Shown piece by piece: positions 1 to 7,222 of a stretch of 10,950 nt of DNA (positions are counted from its first letter, which is position 1; each line of letters opens with the position of its first letter). The position numbers and the translations under genes were made by a program. The notes under the pieces are model-generated. The model saw only the letters and a list, made by a program, of their open reading frames with translations. It ran no database searches and was not told the origin of the DNA. The stretch is from Methanobacterium sp. (GTDB taxonomy: Archaea; Methanobacteriota; Methanobacteria; Methanobacteriales; Methanobacteriaceae), in the NCBI GenBank assembly GCA_020854975.1, contig JAHKLQ010000210.1, forward strand, positions 1 through 10,950, read 5' to 3'.

Positions 1-696
1 TTTTTCAACCCAACGGAAGGCAGGAATATTATAGTTATTCCCATGGAGTATTCCTGCCTGACTGGCCCCTGTCTGGCTGGATAGATCTGTCTCCCAACCA
101 TTTAATTTATGAGTACCATTCTTTAACCATTTTTTAAGGGTTGGCATTTTTCCCTTTTCAATTGCTTCATTCAAAATGTCAAGAGCAAGGCCATCTATCT
201 CCAGAAATATTATTCCAGGTTTGTCACTGATTTTAATCTTCCCTTTTTTAATTTTTCGAATCACATTACGATAATAGGTTGCATCATCATCTATGGTTAA
301 AATAGCTGAGAGAACTGCGGTTACCGCTGCCATGGCAATAGGGGTGAGAATTAGTGCTGGTCCTTCAATGGTGAATCCTGTCACAAATTCACTGGCCAGC
401 CAGATAAGAAATCCGTTTAATAGTAATGCACCGATTCCTACAGTGAATACCATAAAAGGCAGAAGTATTCTGGCTAATATTGGCCAGAACACAGCATTTA
501 AAATACCTACCACTCCTGCAGCTATAAAAGCAGTGTACCAATTATCAAATTGTAGGCCCACTGCTAAATAATCAATAATTAGGAAGCCTAAAAATCCACC
601 GATCCACATAACCAGAGTGCGACCTAGCCAGTAAAATCTAGAATGATCCTGTATCTGGTCATACCACTCCAATGAAAACTTTTCCCCATCATCCAT
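1..696 (-). CDS. Membrane-anchored alkaline-phosphatase-superfamily hydrolase with holin-like N-terminus (partial, C-terminus off window)
   Basis: Reading from an ATG at 696 leftward the frame stays open to base 1, giving 232 residues of a longer protein. Residues about 28-135 hold several hydrophobic segments resembling the PF04020 'phage holin family' domain. A basic linker (RKIKKGK, about 147-153) follows, then the start of an alkaline phosphatase/type I phosphodiesterase fold. There, FLEIDGLA places the first metal-binding Asp at 168, and SSQTGASQAGILHG (206-219) looks like the nucleophile segment, with T209 as the likely nucleophile. This arrangement is known from bacterial 'phage holin family/alkaline phosphatase family' proteins of roughly 600-700 residues. 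The hydrolase domain probably cleaves a phosphoester at the membrane; substrate unknown. The start is supported by GGGAGG (703-708, complement) six bases upstream. The remaining metal ligands lie outside the window. Confidence 0.82.
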   Translation of the reverse strand, partial: MDDGEKFSLEWYDQIQDHSRFYWLGRTLVMWIGGFLGFLIIDYLAVGLQFDNWYTAFIAAGVVGILNAVFWPILARILLPFMVFTVGIGALLLNGFLIWLASEFVTGFTIEGPALILTPIAMAAVTAVLSAILTIDDDATYYRNVIRKIKKGKIKISDKPGIIFLEIDGLALDILNEAIEKGKMPTLKKWLKNGTHKLNGWETDLSSQTGASQAGILHGNNYNIPAFRWVEK

Positions 697-758
697 CTGT
701 ATCCTCCCATAAAAACATTATCTCACAACTTATCCCATGAATTTCAAGTTTCACTCTG

Positions 759-766
759 GTATATAA
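759..766 (-). promoter_or_regulatory. TATA box for the phosphatase-superfamily gene
   Basis: On the minus strand this reads TTATATAC, a good archaeal TATA element, about 63 bases upstream of the ATG at 696. With the usual spacing of about 25 bases, transcription would begin near 735 and leave a leader of about 40 nt containing the GGGAGG ribosome site. It lies in the 125-base gap after the metallophosphoesterase stop, so this gene probably has its own promoter. Confidence 0.5.
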
Positions 767-821
767 CACATAACACATTTATCATACTAAAAACCATTAT
801 TGCAATTTATTAATCTTATAC

Positions 822-1667
822 TTATTCTGAACATTTTAATTTGAAAATCGTGATTTCCGGAGCACAGTTGATCCTCAACCAGAATACATTGGTTCCAAGG
901 CCTCTACTAGTATATTGGACCATGTCACCCACCATGTACTTACCAGCAGGGTATTTTAGGAAATGAGGACCTCTAATTAATGTGCCCAGTCCTGGAATAA
1001 GGAACTGTCCCCCATGGGAGTGGCCGGATATCTGCAAACTGAACCTACCTGTGGTGGAACTTACATCAGCAAAATCAGGTTCATGAGCCAGGAGTATGGC
1101 TGGACCATTTTCTGGGAGTTTTTCCATAACCACATCCAGGCGATGTTTTCCCAGCATCACACTGTCCACTCCAGCCACGTGTAAACAGGCTTCATCATGA
1201 TAAATAGTGTGAAAATCGTTGCTAACATCTATAATTTCACATCTGCTGAGAATTTCACGTATCTTATCCGCCCCTAACCAATGATCATGGTTACCCAGAA
1301 CTGCTAATGTGTATTCTTTAGGTTTTAAACGTTTTAATGAGTTTTCAAGGTCTTGCGCCACATCATCAAAGATGTAGGAAACAAAGTCACCAGTAATGGT
1401 TATAGAATCCGGTCTTTCTTTATTAAGGAGATCTATAACTCCATCAAGGTGTTCAGGAGTAAGCCATTGACCTAAATGTATGTCTGATATATTTGCCAAC
1501 CTATAATTATTGAAAGAAGGATCTAAGCCAGGGATAGTTACTTCCACATGTTCCAGCTGGAAATCTTTATGATTGAATTCAGGGTTTCCTAGTTTATAGC
1601 GCCACCGTGTCATACCCCTCTGCACTTTCTGCATATATTTTAGGGTGGTAGGATCTTTTTCTTTCAT
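822..1667 (-). CDS. Metallophosphoesterase, YkuE/YaeI/LpxG-like
   Basis: A 281-residue calcineurin-like phosphoesterase with all expected metal ligands: ISDIHLG (D62, H64), ITGD (D94), LGNHDHW (N126, H127), H195 in LLAHEPDF, and SGHSHGGQ (H216, H218). The closing SRGLGTN...PEITIFKL stretch is typical of the YkuE/YaeI/LpxG branch of membrane-associated phosphodiesterases. Bacterial members hydrolyse lipid-linked pyrophosphates such as UDP-diacylglucosamine, but an archaeon makes no lipid A, so the substrate is open. Unlike many relatives it lacks an N-terminal membrane anchor: its first 45 residues are basic and hydrophilic. The frame extends six bases to a TTG at 1673, but ATG 1667 is preferred. 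No convincing ribosome site precedes either, so the transcript may be nearly leaderless. Confidence 0.9.
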   Translation of the reverse strand: MKEKDPTTLKYMQKVQRGMTRWRYKLGNPEFNHKDFQLEHVEVTIPGLDPSFNNYRLANISDIHLGQWLTPEHLDGVIDLLNKERPDSITITGDFVSYIFDDVAQDLENSLKRLKPKEYTLAVLGNHDHWLGADKIREILSRCEIIDVSNDFHTIYHDEACLHVAGVDSVMLGKHRLDVVMEKLPENGPAILLAHEPDFADVSSTTGRFSLQISGHSHGGQFLIPGLGTLIRGPHFLKYPAGKYMVGDMVQYTSRGLGTNVFWLRINCAPEITIFKLKCSE

Positions 1668-1768
1668 AAGCAATCAAACATGATAATTTTAACATCTATA
1701 GTTTTATTTATCGATAGTTTCCTTCGGACAATTCCGATTAAATTTATATTTATTTAGAATTTTCTCAG

Positions 1769-1792
1769 GATTTGATCCAGTTATATCAAATC
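1769..1792. repeat. Perfect 8-bp inverted repeat upstream of the metallophosphoesterase
   Basis: GATTTGAT at 1769-1776 and ATCAAATC at 1785-1792 are perfect reverse complements separated by 8 bases. They lie in the 276-base gap between the two minus-strand genes, about 100 bases before the metallophosphoesterase start. It may be an operator or an RNA hairpin; there is no T-run directly after it on either strand to make it a terminator. The rest of the 1668-1943 gap is AT-rich and shows no coding potential. Confidence 0.4.
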
Positions 1793-1943
1793 TTAATAAA
1801 AGTTTTATGGCATTACTCCATTATAAAATTTGTTAAAATAATTAATAACAATAGATAAACTTTTTTTAAGATTAAAATAGAGTTATTTAATCTATAAAAG
1901 AGAAAATTTTAGTTTCACTGGTTTTAAATAGATAATAATCCTT

Positions 1944-2651
1944 TTATTTTCCTTGACCCATCCTCTCTATTTCATCAGCAACCTTCCAGTGACTACCTTT
2001 TTTCTCCGCCCTTCTAATGAAATAAACCCCTAGAAGAGCCCCAACTATGCCACCAGCAGTATCAGTGAACAGGTCATTCATGGTATCATCTATGGCATTC
2101 TGCGTGGGTGAGCCCTGCATCTGAGTGTTTCCTGTGATTTGGCCTAATGGACCTTTTGATAAATATTTATCATAAGTATATTCTCCCATTTCAAGAATTC
2201 CACCTAACCCTATGGTTACTATAATTATAACAATTGCCATCTCTGTTAATGAAGCTTTTAACCGACCATAATAATACATGGTGTAAACCAGCATCATTCC
2301 TATAAGTGCAATATATAAAGGCAGCATGAAGTGCATGAAGTTGTCATAATGGGGGATTTTAACGTATAGCCCCAGAGCATCTCCACCCACCAGTTCAAAT
2401 AAGACCATGGCCAGTAGTAGAAGTTCAATTTCCACTGGAAGGACACGTATGCGATTTTGAGTGAAGAAAGCAGGGGCATTGATTATTGCCAAAGCCACTA
2501 AAATTAAAATTCCGAAAATTCTCTCTGCACCGTTGACTCCGCCAAATAGGGTAATGTAAATACCGGCAATAAGTAAAAATATCCGCATAATTCTAAGTAG
2601 ATTTCTTTGAAAAGGACCCCCATCCTCCTTATCCGGGTTTAAAAAGCTCAT
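1944..2651 (-). CDS. DUF2238/YjdF-like integral membrane protein
   Basis: A 235-residue polytopic protein with about six hydrophobic segments (roughly 22-38, 45-63, 72-90, 108-127, 136-153, 197-212). Conserved polar residues sit next to membrane segments: YDNFMHF (102-108), EMGE (154-157), and DDTMNDLFTD (188-197). This spacing of Asp/His/Glu motifs matches the DUF2238 (E. coli YjdF-like) family, distantly related to VanZ-type proteins. No biochemical role is established. The 165-186 loop is rich in Gly, Gln and Thr. ATG 2651 is the start, with GAGG at 2661-2664 (complement) nine bases upstream. It ends with a charged cytoplasmic tail (EKKGSHWKVADEIER). It lies upstream of the phosphoesterase on the same strand, but the 276-base gap argues against tight coupling. 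Confidence 0.82.
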   Translation of the reverse strand: MSFLNPDKEDGGPFQRNLLRIMRIFLLIAGIYITLFGGVNGAERIFGILILVALAIINAPAFFTQNRIRVLPVEIELLLLAMVLFELVGGDALGLYVKIPHYDNFMHFMLPLYIALIGMMLVYTMYYYGRLKASLTEMAIVIIIVTIGLGGILEMGEYTYDKYLSKGPLGQITGNTQMQGSPTQNAIDDTMNDLFTDTAGGIVGALLGVYFIRRAEKKGSHWKVADEIERMGQGK

Positions 2652-2748
2652 TTTATCAATCCTCGTGTGCCTTGTCTTTATTTATCCTTAATTAATCCCA
2701 ATTAGTAGTTATCCTTATGAAATTGGATAATAATCAGAGAATATTATT

Positions 2749-2816
2749 GATTTGATTTGATTTATCCTATTATTAAGGGTTTTATTTTTTAAAGTTGTGA
2801 TTTTTAAATTTGTGAT
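2749..2816. repeat. Short direct repeats in the divergent promoter region
   Basis: Within the 269-base gap between the minus-strand DUF2238 gene and the plus-strand FUSC gene there are two sets of short repeats. GATTT occurs three times in tandem at 2749-2763, and this tract contains GATTTGAT, the same octamer as the inverted repeat at 1769-1792. TTGTGAT occurs at 2795-2801 and 2810-2816, a 15-base period. They could be regulator sites, but the background is AT-rich. The remainder of 2652-2920 shows no reading frame of interest. A weak TATA-like CAATATATC lies at 2881-2889 before the FUSC gene. Confidence 0.3.
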
Positions 2817-2909
2817 ATTGCAATAACACTTACATGTTTATTTGCTAAACAACAAAATAAGAATCAAATAAATAAAACATCAATATATCTTCCAATTATT
2901 CCAATAATT

Positions 2910-2915
2910 GAGGTG
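2910..2915 (+). promoter_or_regulatory. Ribosome binding site deciding the FUSC start
   Basis: GAGGTG matches the archaeal anti-Shine-Dalgarno sequence and ends five bases before GTG 2921. The frame also contains GTG 2915, but that codon would overlap the site itself, so GTG 2921 is preferred. Confidence 0.6.
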
Positions 2916-2920
2916 TGCAA

Positions 2921-4924
2921 GTGGAAAAGAAGGGTTTCATGGGGAAGTTGAGGATACTTTCAAAACCCACTGGTAAGCCCCAGTGGAAACAAGGAATTGT
3001 AGCCATCCTCCTGATGATTTTAGCTGCTTTAGTAGCTAAATTTTTGGGTTTTGATGACGGTATAAAAGCTATCATGTTCATAACCTTAATAGCAACTATT
3101 ATAATAGATCTCCCCCTCCCACTACGTAAAAGTCTTCCATTGGCCATGATAGGGTTTTTAATGACAGTTTTGGCCTTTATCAGTTCGTCATTAGCACTTT
3201 CAAGTCTCCCCATTTTCCTATTTTTTACTGTTCTCTGGTCTTTTTTTAGTCTTTCCACCTACATTTTCGGTGAAGCATTCGGTACATTTGGATTCATCAT
3301 GTTCTGTTGTTACTTTTTGTCGGTTGTATTGGTCAATCGAGAAGCTTCTCCCCTTGACTGGGGACTTTACATAGTTTTAGCCTACCTGGTTGCTTCCATT
3401 TCATTCATACCCAAAATATTGAACAAAAAGAAAGATCTATCCAAACTGGTGGCCTCACCTTACTCACCTGAAACCTCTCTGGAGCGAGTCTTATCCAATA
3501 GACAGATGTTATCTGGAATACCCCTGGAAAGCAGGGACTACGAACTTTTCAGAATCGGAACTTATCTGGCTGGATTTAGGGGTTACAGTAAAATGGTTCT
3601 GTCCCGAGTAAAAGGAGAATCCCATGAAATCTTCCAGAACTTCCTAGATGCTGCCAATAAAAGCAGTTTGAAAATTGCCACCAGTATCCTAAATAAGACT
3701 GACTCTGTTGATCTTGAATCCGTTGATGTTGAGTTTGCACATGTTCAAAAAAATGCTAATTTAAGTGAATCTTCTTCCAATGCAATTTTGAATATAGCCC
3801 ATGATATGCACGGCCTCCTGAAAAAGGCCAATACATTAAGTATAGAGGAAAGCTCTGCAGAAAAAATGAAAATACCCTCCCCTCGGAATTCTCTTAAGGA
3901 TGTTTTAGGGGCAAATTTCAATCTTAAAAATATTTATATACGCCATGCACTGCGTTTCACCCTGGCTATGACCATTGGCCTTCTGGTAATATATTTAACC
4001 CATGAACGTGATGCTATCTGGGTCACCATGGGTATTCTTATCATCATCAAGCCGGATGTTACCAGCACCCTAAACAACATGATTGTGAGGGTTTCCTTTA
4101 ATGTTATTGCCATCATCCTGGCCATAATTCTGAGTTTTATCTTCCCTCACTATATACTGTTCTGGATTGCATTCCTGATGCTGTTTTTATACCGTGCATT
4201 TTACCCCACCTATATGGCGCTGTCAGTCATGGCTTTAACCGTCTTCATAGTCCTGGTATGGCCCACCGGAACTGTGTTTGATAATAGTTTGGCCCGGATT
4301 ATCGACATCACAATCGGAGCTGCCATAGCATTCATATGTGCCTATATAATCCTCCCAAGCAGGGTAACAGTGAATCTTCCTCAACAGATAGCCCAAACTA
4401 TTCGCACCAATCGGAAGTATGTGGAAAATATTCTTCCAAGCCCAGAAATGACTTATAACCATCAAAAGGCAGTTAAGGCTTTTAGAGATTACATGTTAGA
4501 GGAAAAAAACCTGGAATCTGCCATTAAAAAGGTTGAAGATACTTTTAACGATGTTGAAGATGATTTATCATTGTATAATGAGTTTTGGGCGGCCAATCAA
4601 AAATTAGCAGCTGATGTATCTGCCATTGGAACTTTAATAGAATCAGGTGAAGTTTTACCGGATATTTCTCGTTTCAAGGACCAGTTGGCTAATTCCCTTA
4701 GTGAAATAGCTTTAGCTGTGGATAAAAATGTCATACTCCCCAGAGCAACAATAGATGTGGTTTCTCATAATTCAAAGTTAGATGCAAACTTAAAGACGAA
4801 TAAAGTGCCTGAAAATCTCGAAAATTATTTGAACTGGATCATTTCAGACATACATTATCTGCAGGAATTAGTGGACATAGCTATCAAATCAGGGTCATTG
4901 GCAAAGTATCAGGATATGGCCTGA
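2921..4924 (+). CDS. FUSC-family inner membrane protein (YccS/aromatic acid exporter-like)
   Basis: A 667-residue protein with the two-block FUSC layout. The first membrane block spans about 25-165 (roughly six segments). A hydrophilic region follows at about 166-338, and a second block at about 341-480 contains RHALRFTLAMTIGLL...AIWVTMGILIIIKPD, characteristic of the FUSC/PF13515 repeat. A cytoplasmic, partly helical tail ends the protein (483-667). The family includes AaeB, YccS and fusaric-acid resistance proteins, usually thought to export aromatic or other organic acids; the substrate cannot be read from sequence. Start GTG 2921 is chosen from the GAGGTG site; GTG 2915 and ATG 2939 are alternatives. 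Only 40 bases separate its stop from the channel gene, suggesting one transcript. Confidence 0.85.
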   Translation: MEKKGFMGKLRILSKPTGKPQWKQGIVAILLMILAALVAKFLGFDDGIKAIMFITLIATIIIDLPLPLRKSLPLAMIGFLMTVLAFISSSLALSSLPIFLFFTVLWSFFSLSTYIFGEAFGTFGFIMFCCYFLSVVLVNREASPLDWGLYIVLAYLVASISFIPKILNKKKDLSKLVASPYSPETSLERVLSNRQMLSGIPLESRDYELFRIGTYLAGFRGYSKMVLSRVKGESHEIFQNFLDAANKSSLKIATSILNKTDSVDLESVDVEFAHVQKNANLSESSSNAILNIAHDMHGLLKKANTLSIEESSAEKMKIPSPRNSLKDVLGANFNLKNIYIRHALRFTLAMTIGLLVIYLTHERDAIWVTMGILIIIKPDVTSTLNNMIVRVSFNVIAIILAIILSFIFPHYILFWIAFLMLFLYRAFYPTYMALSVMALTVFIVLVWPTGTVFDNSLARIIDITIGAAIAFICAYIILPSRVTVNLPQQIAQTIRTNRKYVENILPSPEMTYNHQKAVKAFRDYMLEEKNLESAIKKVEDTFNDVEDDLSLYNEFWAANQKLAADVSAIGTLIESGEVLPDISRFKDQLANSLSEIALAVDKNVILPRATIDVVSHNSKLDANLKTNKVPENLENYLNWIISDIHYLQELVDIAIKSGSLAKYQDMA

Positions 4925-4964
4925 GTATCATTAGCACGAAAGATATTAACTTAAAAAGGAATAA

Positions 4965-5810
4965 ATGAGAATTATGAAACATAAGCTAAAAATGTTAATG
5001 GAAGTAATTTTCATTGTATTTATCTTCCTTGATGGGTTTCTACTTTTTATCAGCATATTTTTGCCCATTCGACCCACGGCATTTACAGTTGTTGTATATC
5101 TTGATTTAATCACCAGCATACTACTCATTTTTGGCTATTTTATCCAGATGAGAAGGCAAAAAAAAGGCTTGTACATTAAAAAGAATTGGAACGCCCTTAT
5201 ATCTATCATACCATTCTATTTCATTGGGATTTTTCTTCTGGGAATGAACGAAACATCCATCCTCCTGAAAATACTCTCTTTAATTAAAATATTTGCATTG
5301 GCATTTTCCGCTCGCCAGGTAGGTAAATCTGTGGATGAATTCGTTGAAAAAAGCAGACTGGTCTATGGATTTGCATTCTTTGTAGTAATACTTATATTCT
5401 GTTCCGTGCTCTTCTTTTTACTGGAAAGCGGAGTTAACCCTGAAGTTACCACCTATGAAGACTCATTATGGTATGTTATTCAAACCATCACCACCGTTGG
5501 CTACGGCGATGTGGTGCCCATAACCCAGTGGGGACGTTTAGTGGGAGTAATAGCCATGATCAGCGCTATAGCAATCTCCAGCCTCCTTACTGCAGCTACC
5601 ACTTCATCTTTAATGGATAAATTGCGGGAAGACCGTGAAAAACTAGCCAAAAAGAGTGGTGATTATATTAAAGAGCTTGAAAACAGAATGAATGATTTGG
5701 AATCAAATATGGCTAAAGAAGAAAATATTAATGAAGTTAAAGATGATTTGAACCATATAAAATCAGAAATAACTGACCTTAAAGATTTATTAGGGAAAAA
5801 GAATGAATAA
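4965..5810 (+). CDS. Potassium channel with coiled-coil C-terminus
   Basis: A 281-residue cation channel with six predicted membrane segments: about 11-33, 41-62, 76-94, 97-117, 132-153 and 190-214. The selectivity filter TTVGYGD (176-182) follows a pore helix at about 163-175 and identifies a K+-selective pore. The layout is that of voltage-gated-like channels, but the S4-equivalent segment (97-120) carries few basic residues (K102, K108, R117, K121), and the S3 region has NWNAL where an Asp is usual, so strong voltage sensing is doubtful. There is no RCK or cyclic-nucleotide domain. Instead residues 217-277 are charged and heptad-like (KELENRMNDLESN; IKSEITDLKDLL), a probable coiled coil for tetramerisation. 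AAGGA at 4956-4960 supports ATG 4965. It is probably co-transcribed with the FUSC gene. Confidence 0.93.
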   Translation: MRIMKHKLKMLMEVIFIVFIFLDGFLLFISIFLPIRPTAFTVVVYLDLITSILLIFGYFIQMRRQKKGLYIKKNWNALISIIPFYFIGIFLLGMNETSILLKILSLIKIFALAFSARQVGKSVDEFVEKSRLVYGFAFFVVILIFCSVLFFLLESGVNPEVTTYEDSLWYVIQTITTVGYGDVVPITQWGRLVGVIAMISAIAISSLLTAATTSSLMDKLREDREKLAKKSGDYIKELENRMNDLESNMAKEENINEVKDDLNHIKSEITDLKDLLGKKNE

Positions 5811-5821
5811 ATGAAATAATA

Positions 5822-5877
5822 AATAAAAAAAATAAAAAAAGAAACAATTTTTTTATCGAATATTTTAACGGTTTTTT
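5822..5877. terminator. Bidirectional T-run terminator region between convergent genes
   Basis: This stretch lies between the stops of the channel gene (5810, plus) and the first HdeD paralog (5905, minus). On the plus strand there are T-runs at 5848-5854 and 5872-5877. On the minus strand there are T-runs opposite the A-runs at 5825-5832 and 5834-5840. Archaeal termination commonly needs only oligo-T tracts, so both convergent transcripts could end here. No stable hairpin is evident. Confidence 0.55.
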
Positions 5878-5904
5878 AATTTATTAACCCTTATTCTACC
5901 TGTT

Positions 5905-6384
5905 TTACTCGAATAATGCCAGTATACCGCTTATAACCAGCCAGATACCTATTAAAATTCCCAGGTAAATTGGGTCGAAGGCAAATGTACCCAGGATGAT
6001 GTACAGGATACCCAGAATTATTCCCAGAACACCAGCCCATGTGGCGTTTTTAAATTCGTTACGTGAAGCTAGAGCGATTACACCTGCAATAATCATGAAT
6101 ATTCCGGCCAGGTAGAGTAAAAAGCCTGTTAAGAATGCGAACAATGCAGGGCTGAAAATCAGACCAATCCCTATTATGAGGACGATTATCCCCAAAACCA
6201 GATTCAGAATACCCGCAGTTTTACTAGTCTCTAACTGAGATCCACCTACAATCAGAAGCCAGATAGCTATCATTAATATTACAAAGCCGGTTAACACACT
6301 TGCAGCAACAAGGCCTGCTAGTGGAAATGCTAACACTATCAAACCAAGAATTATGGCTAAAATACCTACAATAACGTTTTTCAT
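5905..6384 (-). CDS. HdeD/DUF308-family membrane protein, paralog 1
   Basis: A 159-residue, almost wholly hydrophobic protein with six membrane segments built from three two-helix repeats. The repeat signature G-hydrophobic-LG recurs at about 7-18 (GILAIILGLIVL), 58-69 (GILNLVLGIIVL) and 118-130 (GVLGIILGILYII), the hallmark of DUF308. E. coli HdeD, the named relative, is linked to acid resistance, but no molecular activity is established, so 'acid resistance' should be read as a family label. The open frame reaches a TTG at 6408; ATG 6384 is preferred because GGAGGG (6390-6395, complement) sits five bases before it and because the shortened N-terminus aligns with the two neighbouring paralogs. 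Unlike them it has no charged C-terminal tail, ending LALFE. Confidence 0.88.
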   Translation of the reverse strand: MKNVIVGILAIILGLIVLAFPLAGLVAASVLTGFVILMIAIWLLIVGGSQLETSKTAGILNLVLGIIVLIIGIGLIFSPALFAFLTGFLLYLAGIFMIIAGVIALASRNEFKNATWAGVLGIILGILYIILGTFAFDPIYLGILIGIWLVISGILALFE

Positions 6385-6389
6385 CAAAA

Positions 6390-6395
6390 CCCTCC
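6390..6395 (-). promoter_or_regulatory. Ribosome binding site deciding the HdeD paralog 1 start
   Basis: On the minus strand this reads GGAGGG, five bases before ATG 6384. It selects that codon over the upstream TTG at 6408, which lies before the site. Confidence 0.7.
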
Positions 6396-6473
6396 ATTTC
6401 CTAATCAATATTTAAATATATTGTTTAATCTAAAACTATAAAAAATTTGCTTTTTAATTTAAAAAAATAAAGT

Positions 6474-6482
6474 TAGGGGCTT
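6474..6482. repeat. TAGGGGCTT, downstream arm of an inverted repeat flanking HdeD paralog 2
   Basis: The nine bases TAGGGGCTT occur here on the plus strand, about 24 bases beyond the stop of the minus-strand HdeD paralog 2. In that gene's transcript this reads AAGCCCCUA, the exact complement of the TAGGGGCTT in its 5' leader (7049-7057). The G/C run stands out against AT-rich surroundings. The 121-base spacer (6385-6505) otherwise contains only AT-rich sequence, with possible TATA-like elements for paralog 1. Confidence 0.4.
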
Positions 6483-6505
6483 GATTAAACTATATTATTT
6501 GATAA

Positions 6506-7027
6506 TTATTTAGATCCTTCTTTTTCTAATTCTTCCTTTGGCACAATGAAAATCTCCATTATTCCTGCTAGTATTAAGAAAGCCCCTATGATCACTGCCA
6601 GGAACAGGGGATTGGCCACGTAAAATCCAATGATCAAATACAGAAGACCAAATATTATTCCTAATATTCCAATTCCCCTTGCTTTGAGATCTTTTCCGGA
6701 GAATAAAGCCATTAATCCAGCAATTATTAAGAATAGACCCACTATATAAAGTGTCAGAAATGTTAAAAATTCAAATGCAGGCACGTTTCCCACAAAAACA
6801 ATTCCAAAGAGAATAGCAAAAATTCCCAGCAGCAAATCAGCTATTCCTACTGCAAGATTTTTACTCCAGGCATGATAACTTTGTGCAAAGAACCAGATAC
6901 CCAGAACTATTATTCCAAGTCCGGTGAGAATACTAAGCGTTAATACACTAACTAATGGAAATGCAATTACTATTAAACCGAGTATTATTGCCATGATACC
7001 TATTAAATTATTTATTCCTTTGGCCAT
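6506..7027 (-). CDS. HdeD/DUF308-family membrane protein, paralog 2
   Basis: A 173-residue six-helix protein of the DUF308 family. It shares with paralog 3 (8439-8957) the N-terminus MAxGxN and the block AIILGLIVIAFPL (20 of the first 25 residues identical by eye), the VGN turn near residue 80, and a final two-helix repeat beginning GILGIIFGLLYLIIG. This points to duplication within the lineage. The C-terminus ends in a charged tail (VPKEELEKEGSK). ATG 7027 is firmly supported by a perfect AAGGAGGT at 7033-7040 (complement), five bases upstream. It runs in the same direction as paralog 1 across a 121-base gap and divergently from the AI-2E gene. Role inferred only from family: membrane stress or acid response. 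Confidence 0.88.
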   Translation of the reverse strand: MAKGINNLIGIMAIILGLIVIAFPLVSVLTLSILTGLGIIVLGIWFFAQSYHAWSKNLAVGIADLLLGIFAILFGIVFVGNVPAFEFLTFLTLYIVGLFLIIAGLMALFSGKDLKARGIGILGIIFGLLYLIIGFYVANPLFLAVIIGAFLILAGIMEIFIVPKEELEKEGSK

Positions 7028-7048
7028 GATTTACCTCCTTAATTTAAA

Positions 7049-7057
7049 AAGCCCCTA
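7049..7057 (-). repeat. TAGGGGCTT, 5' leader arm of the inverted repeat flanking HdeD paralog 2
   Basis: On the minus strand the leader of paralog 2 reads TAGGGGCTT shortly before the AAGGAGGT ribosome site. A TATA-like tract lies near 7072-7086, so the element would sit close to the transcription start. A matching complement follows the gene at 6474-6482. Confidence 0.4.
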
Positions 7058-7088
7058 TAAATTATAATATTTTTTATAATATTATATT

Positions 7089-7122
7089 TTTGAATTAATT
7101 TAAAATTTGAATTAATTTTAAA
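7089..7122. repeat. Two tandem 17-bp AT-rich units in the divergent promoter region
   Basis: Two adjacent 17-base units, each beginning TTTGAATTAATTT, differ at one position. They lie midway between the divergent HdeD paralog 2 and AI-2E genes (7028-7222), a place where a shared operator could be. The core GAATTAATT is nearly palindromic. The low-complexity AT background makes chance similarity possible. The remainder of the gap is AT-rich; a TATA-like TTATTATAAA near 7172-7182 could serve the AI-2E gene. Confidence 0.35.
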
Positions 7123-7222
7123 AAATAGTTTTTAAATAAATTTTAGATTCCATTTAAAGAATGATACAAACTTATTATAAAGTTTCAAACATATCATTTT
7201 AAAATGAAATTAAAGGGATAAC

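Noticed and set aside
293..571. Plus-strand open frame of 92 codons
   Set aside because: It lies opposite the partial phosphatase-superfamily gene, which has recognisable motifs and a ribosome site; this frame shows neither.
1..696. Prophage remnant suggested by the holin-like domain
   Set aside because: The domain is the N-terminal part of a cellular membrane enzyme family, and no phage genes are nearby.
2896..3258. Minus-strand open frame of 120 codons
   Set aside because: It is antisense to the first membrane block of the FUSC gene and has a basic, low-complexity composition without any family resemblance.
7060..7140. CRISPR-like or larger repeat array in the AT-rich divergent spacer
   Set aside because: Only two 17-bp units are present with no spacers between them; the remainder is simple AT-rich sequence.
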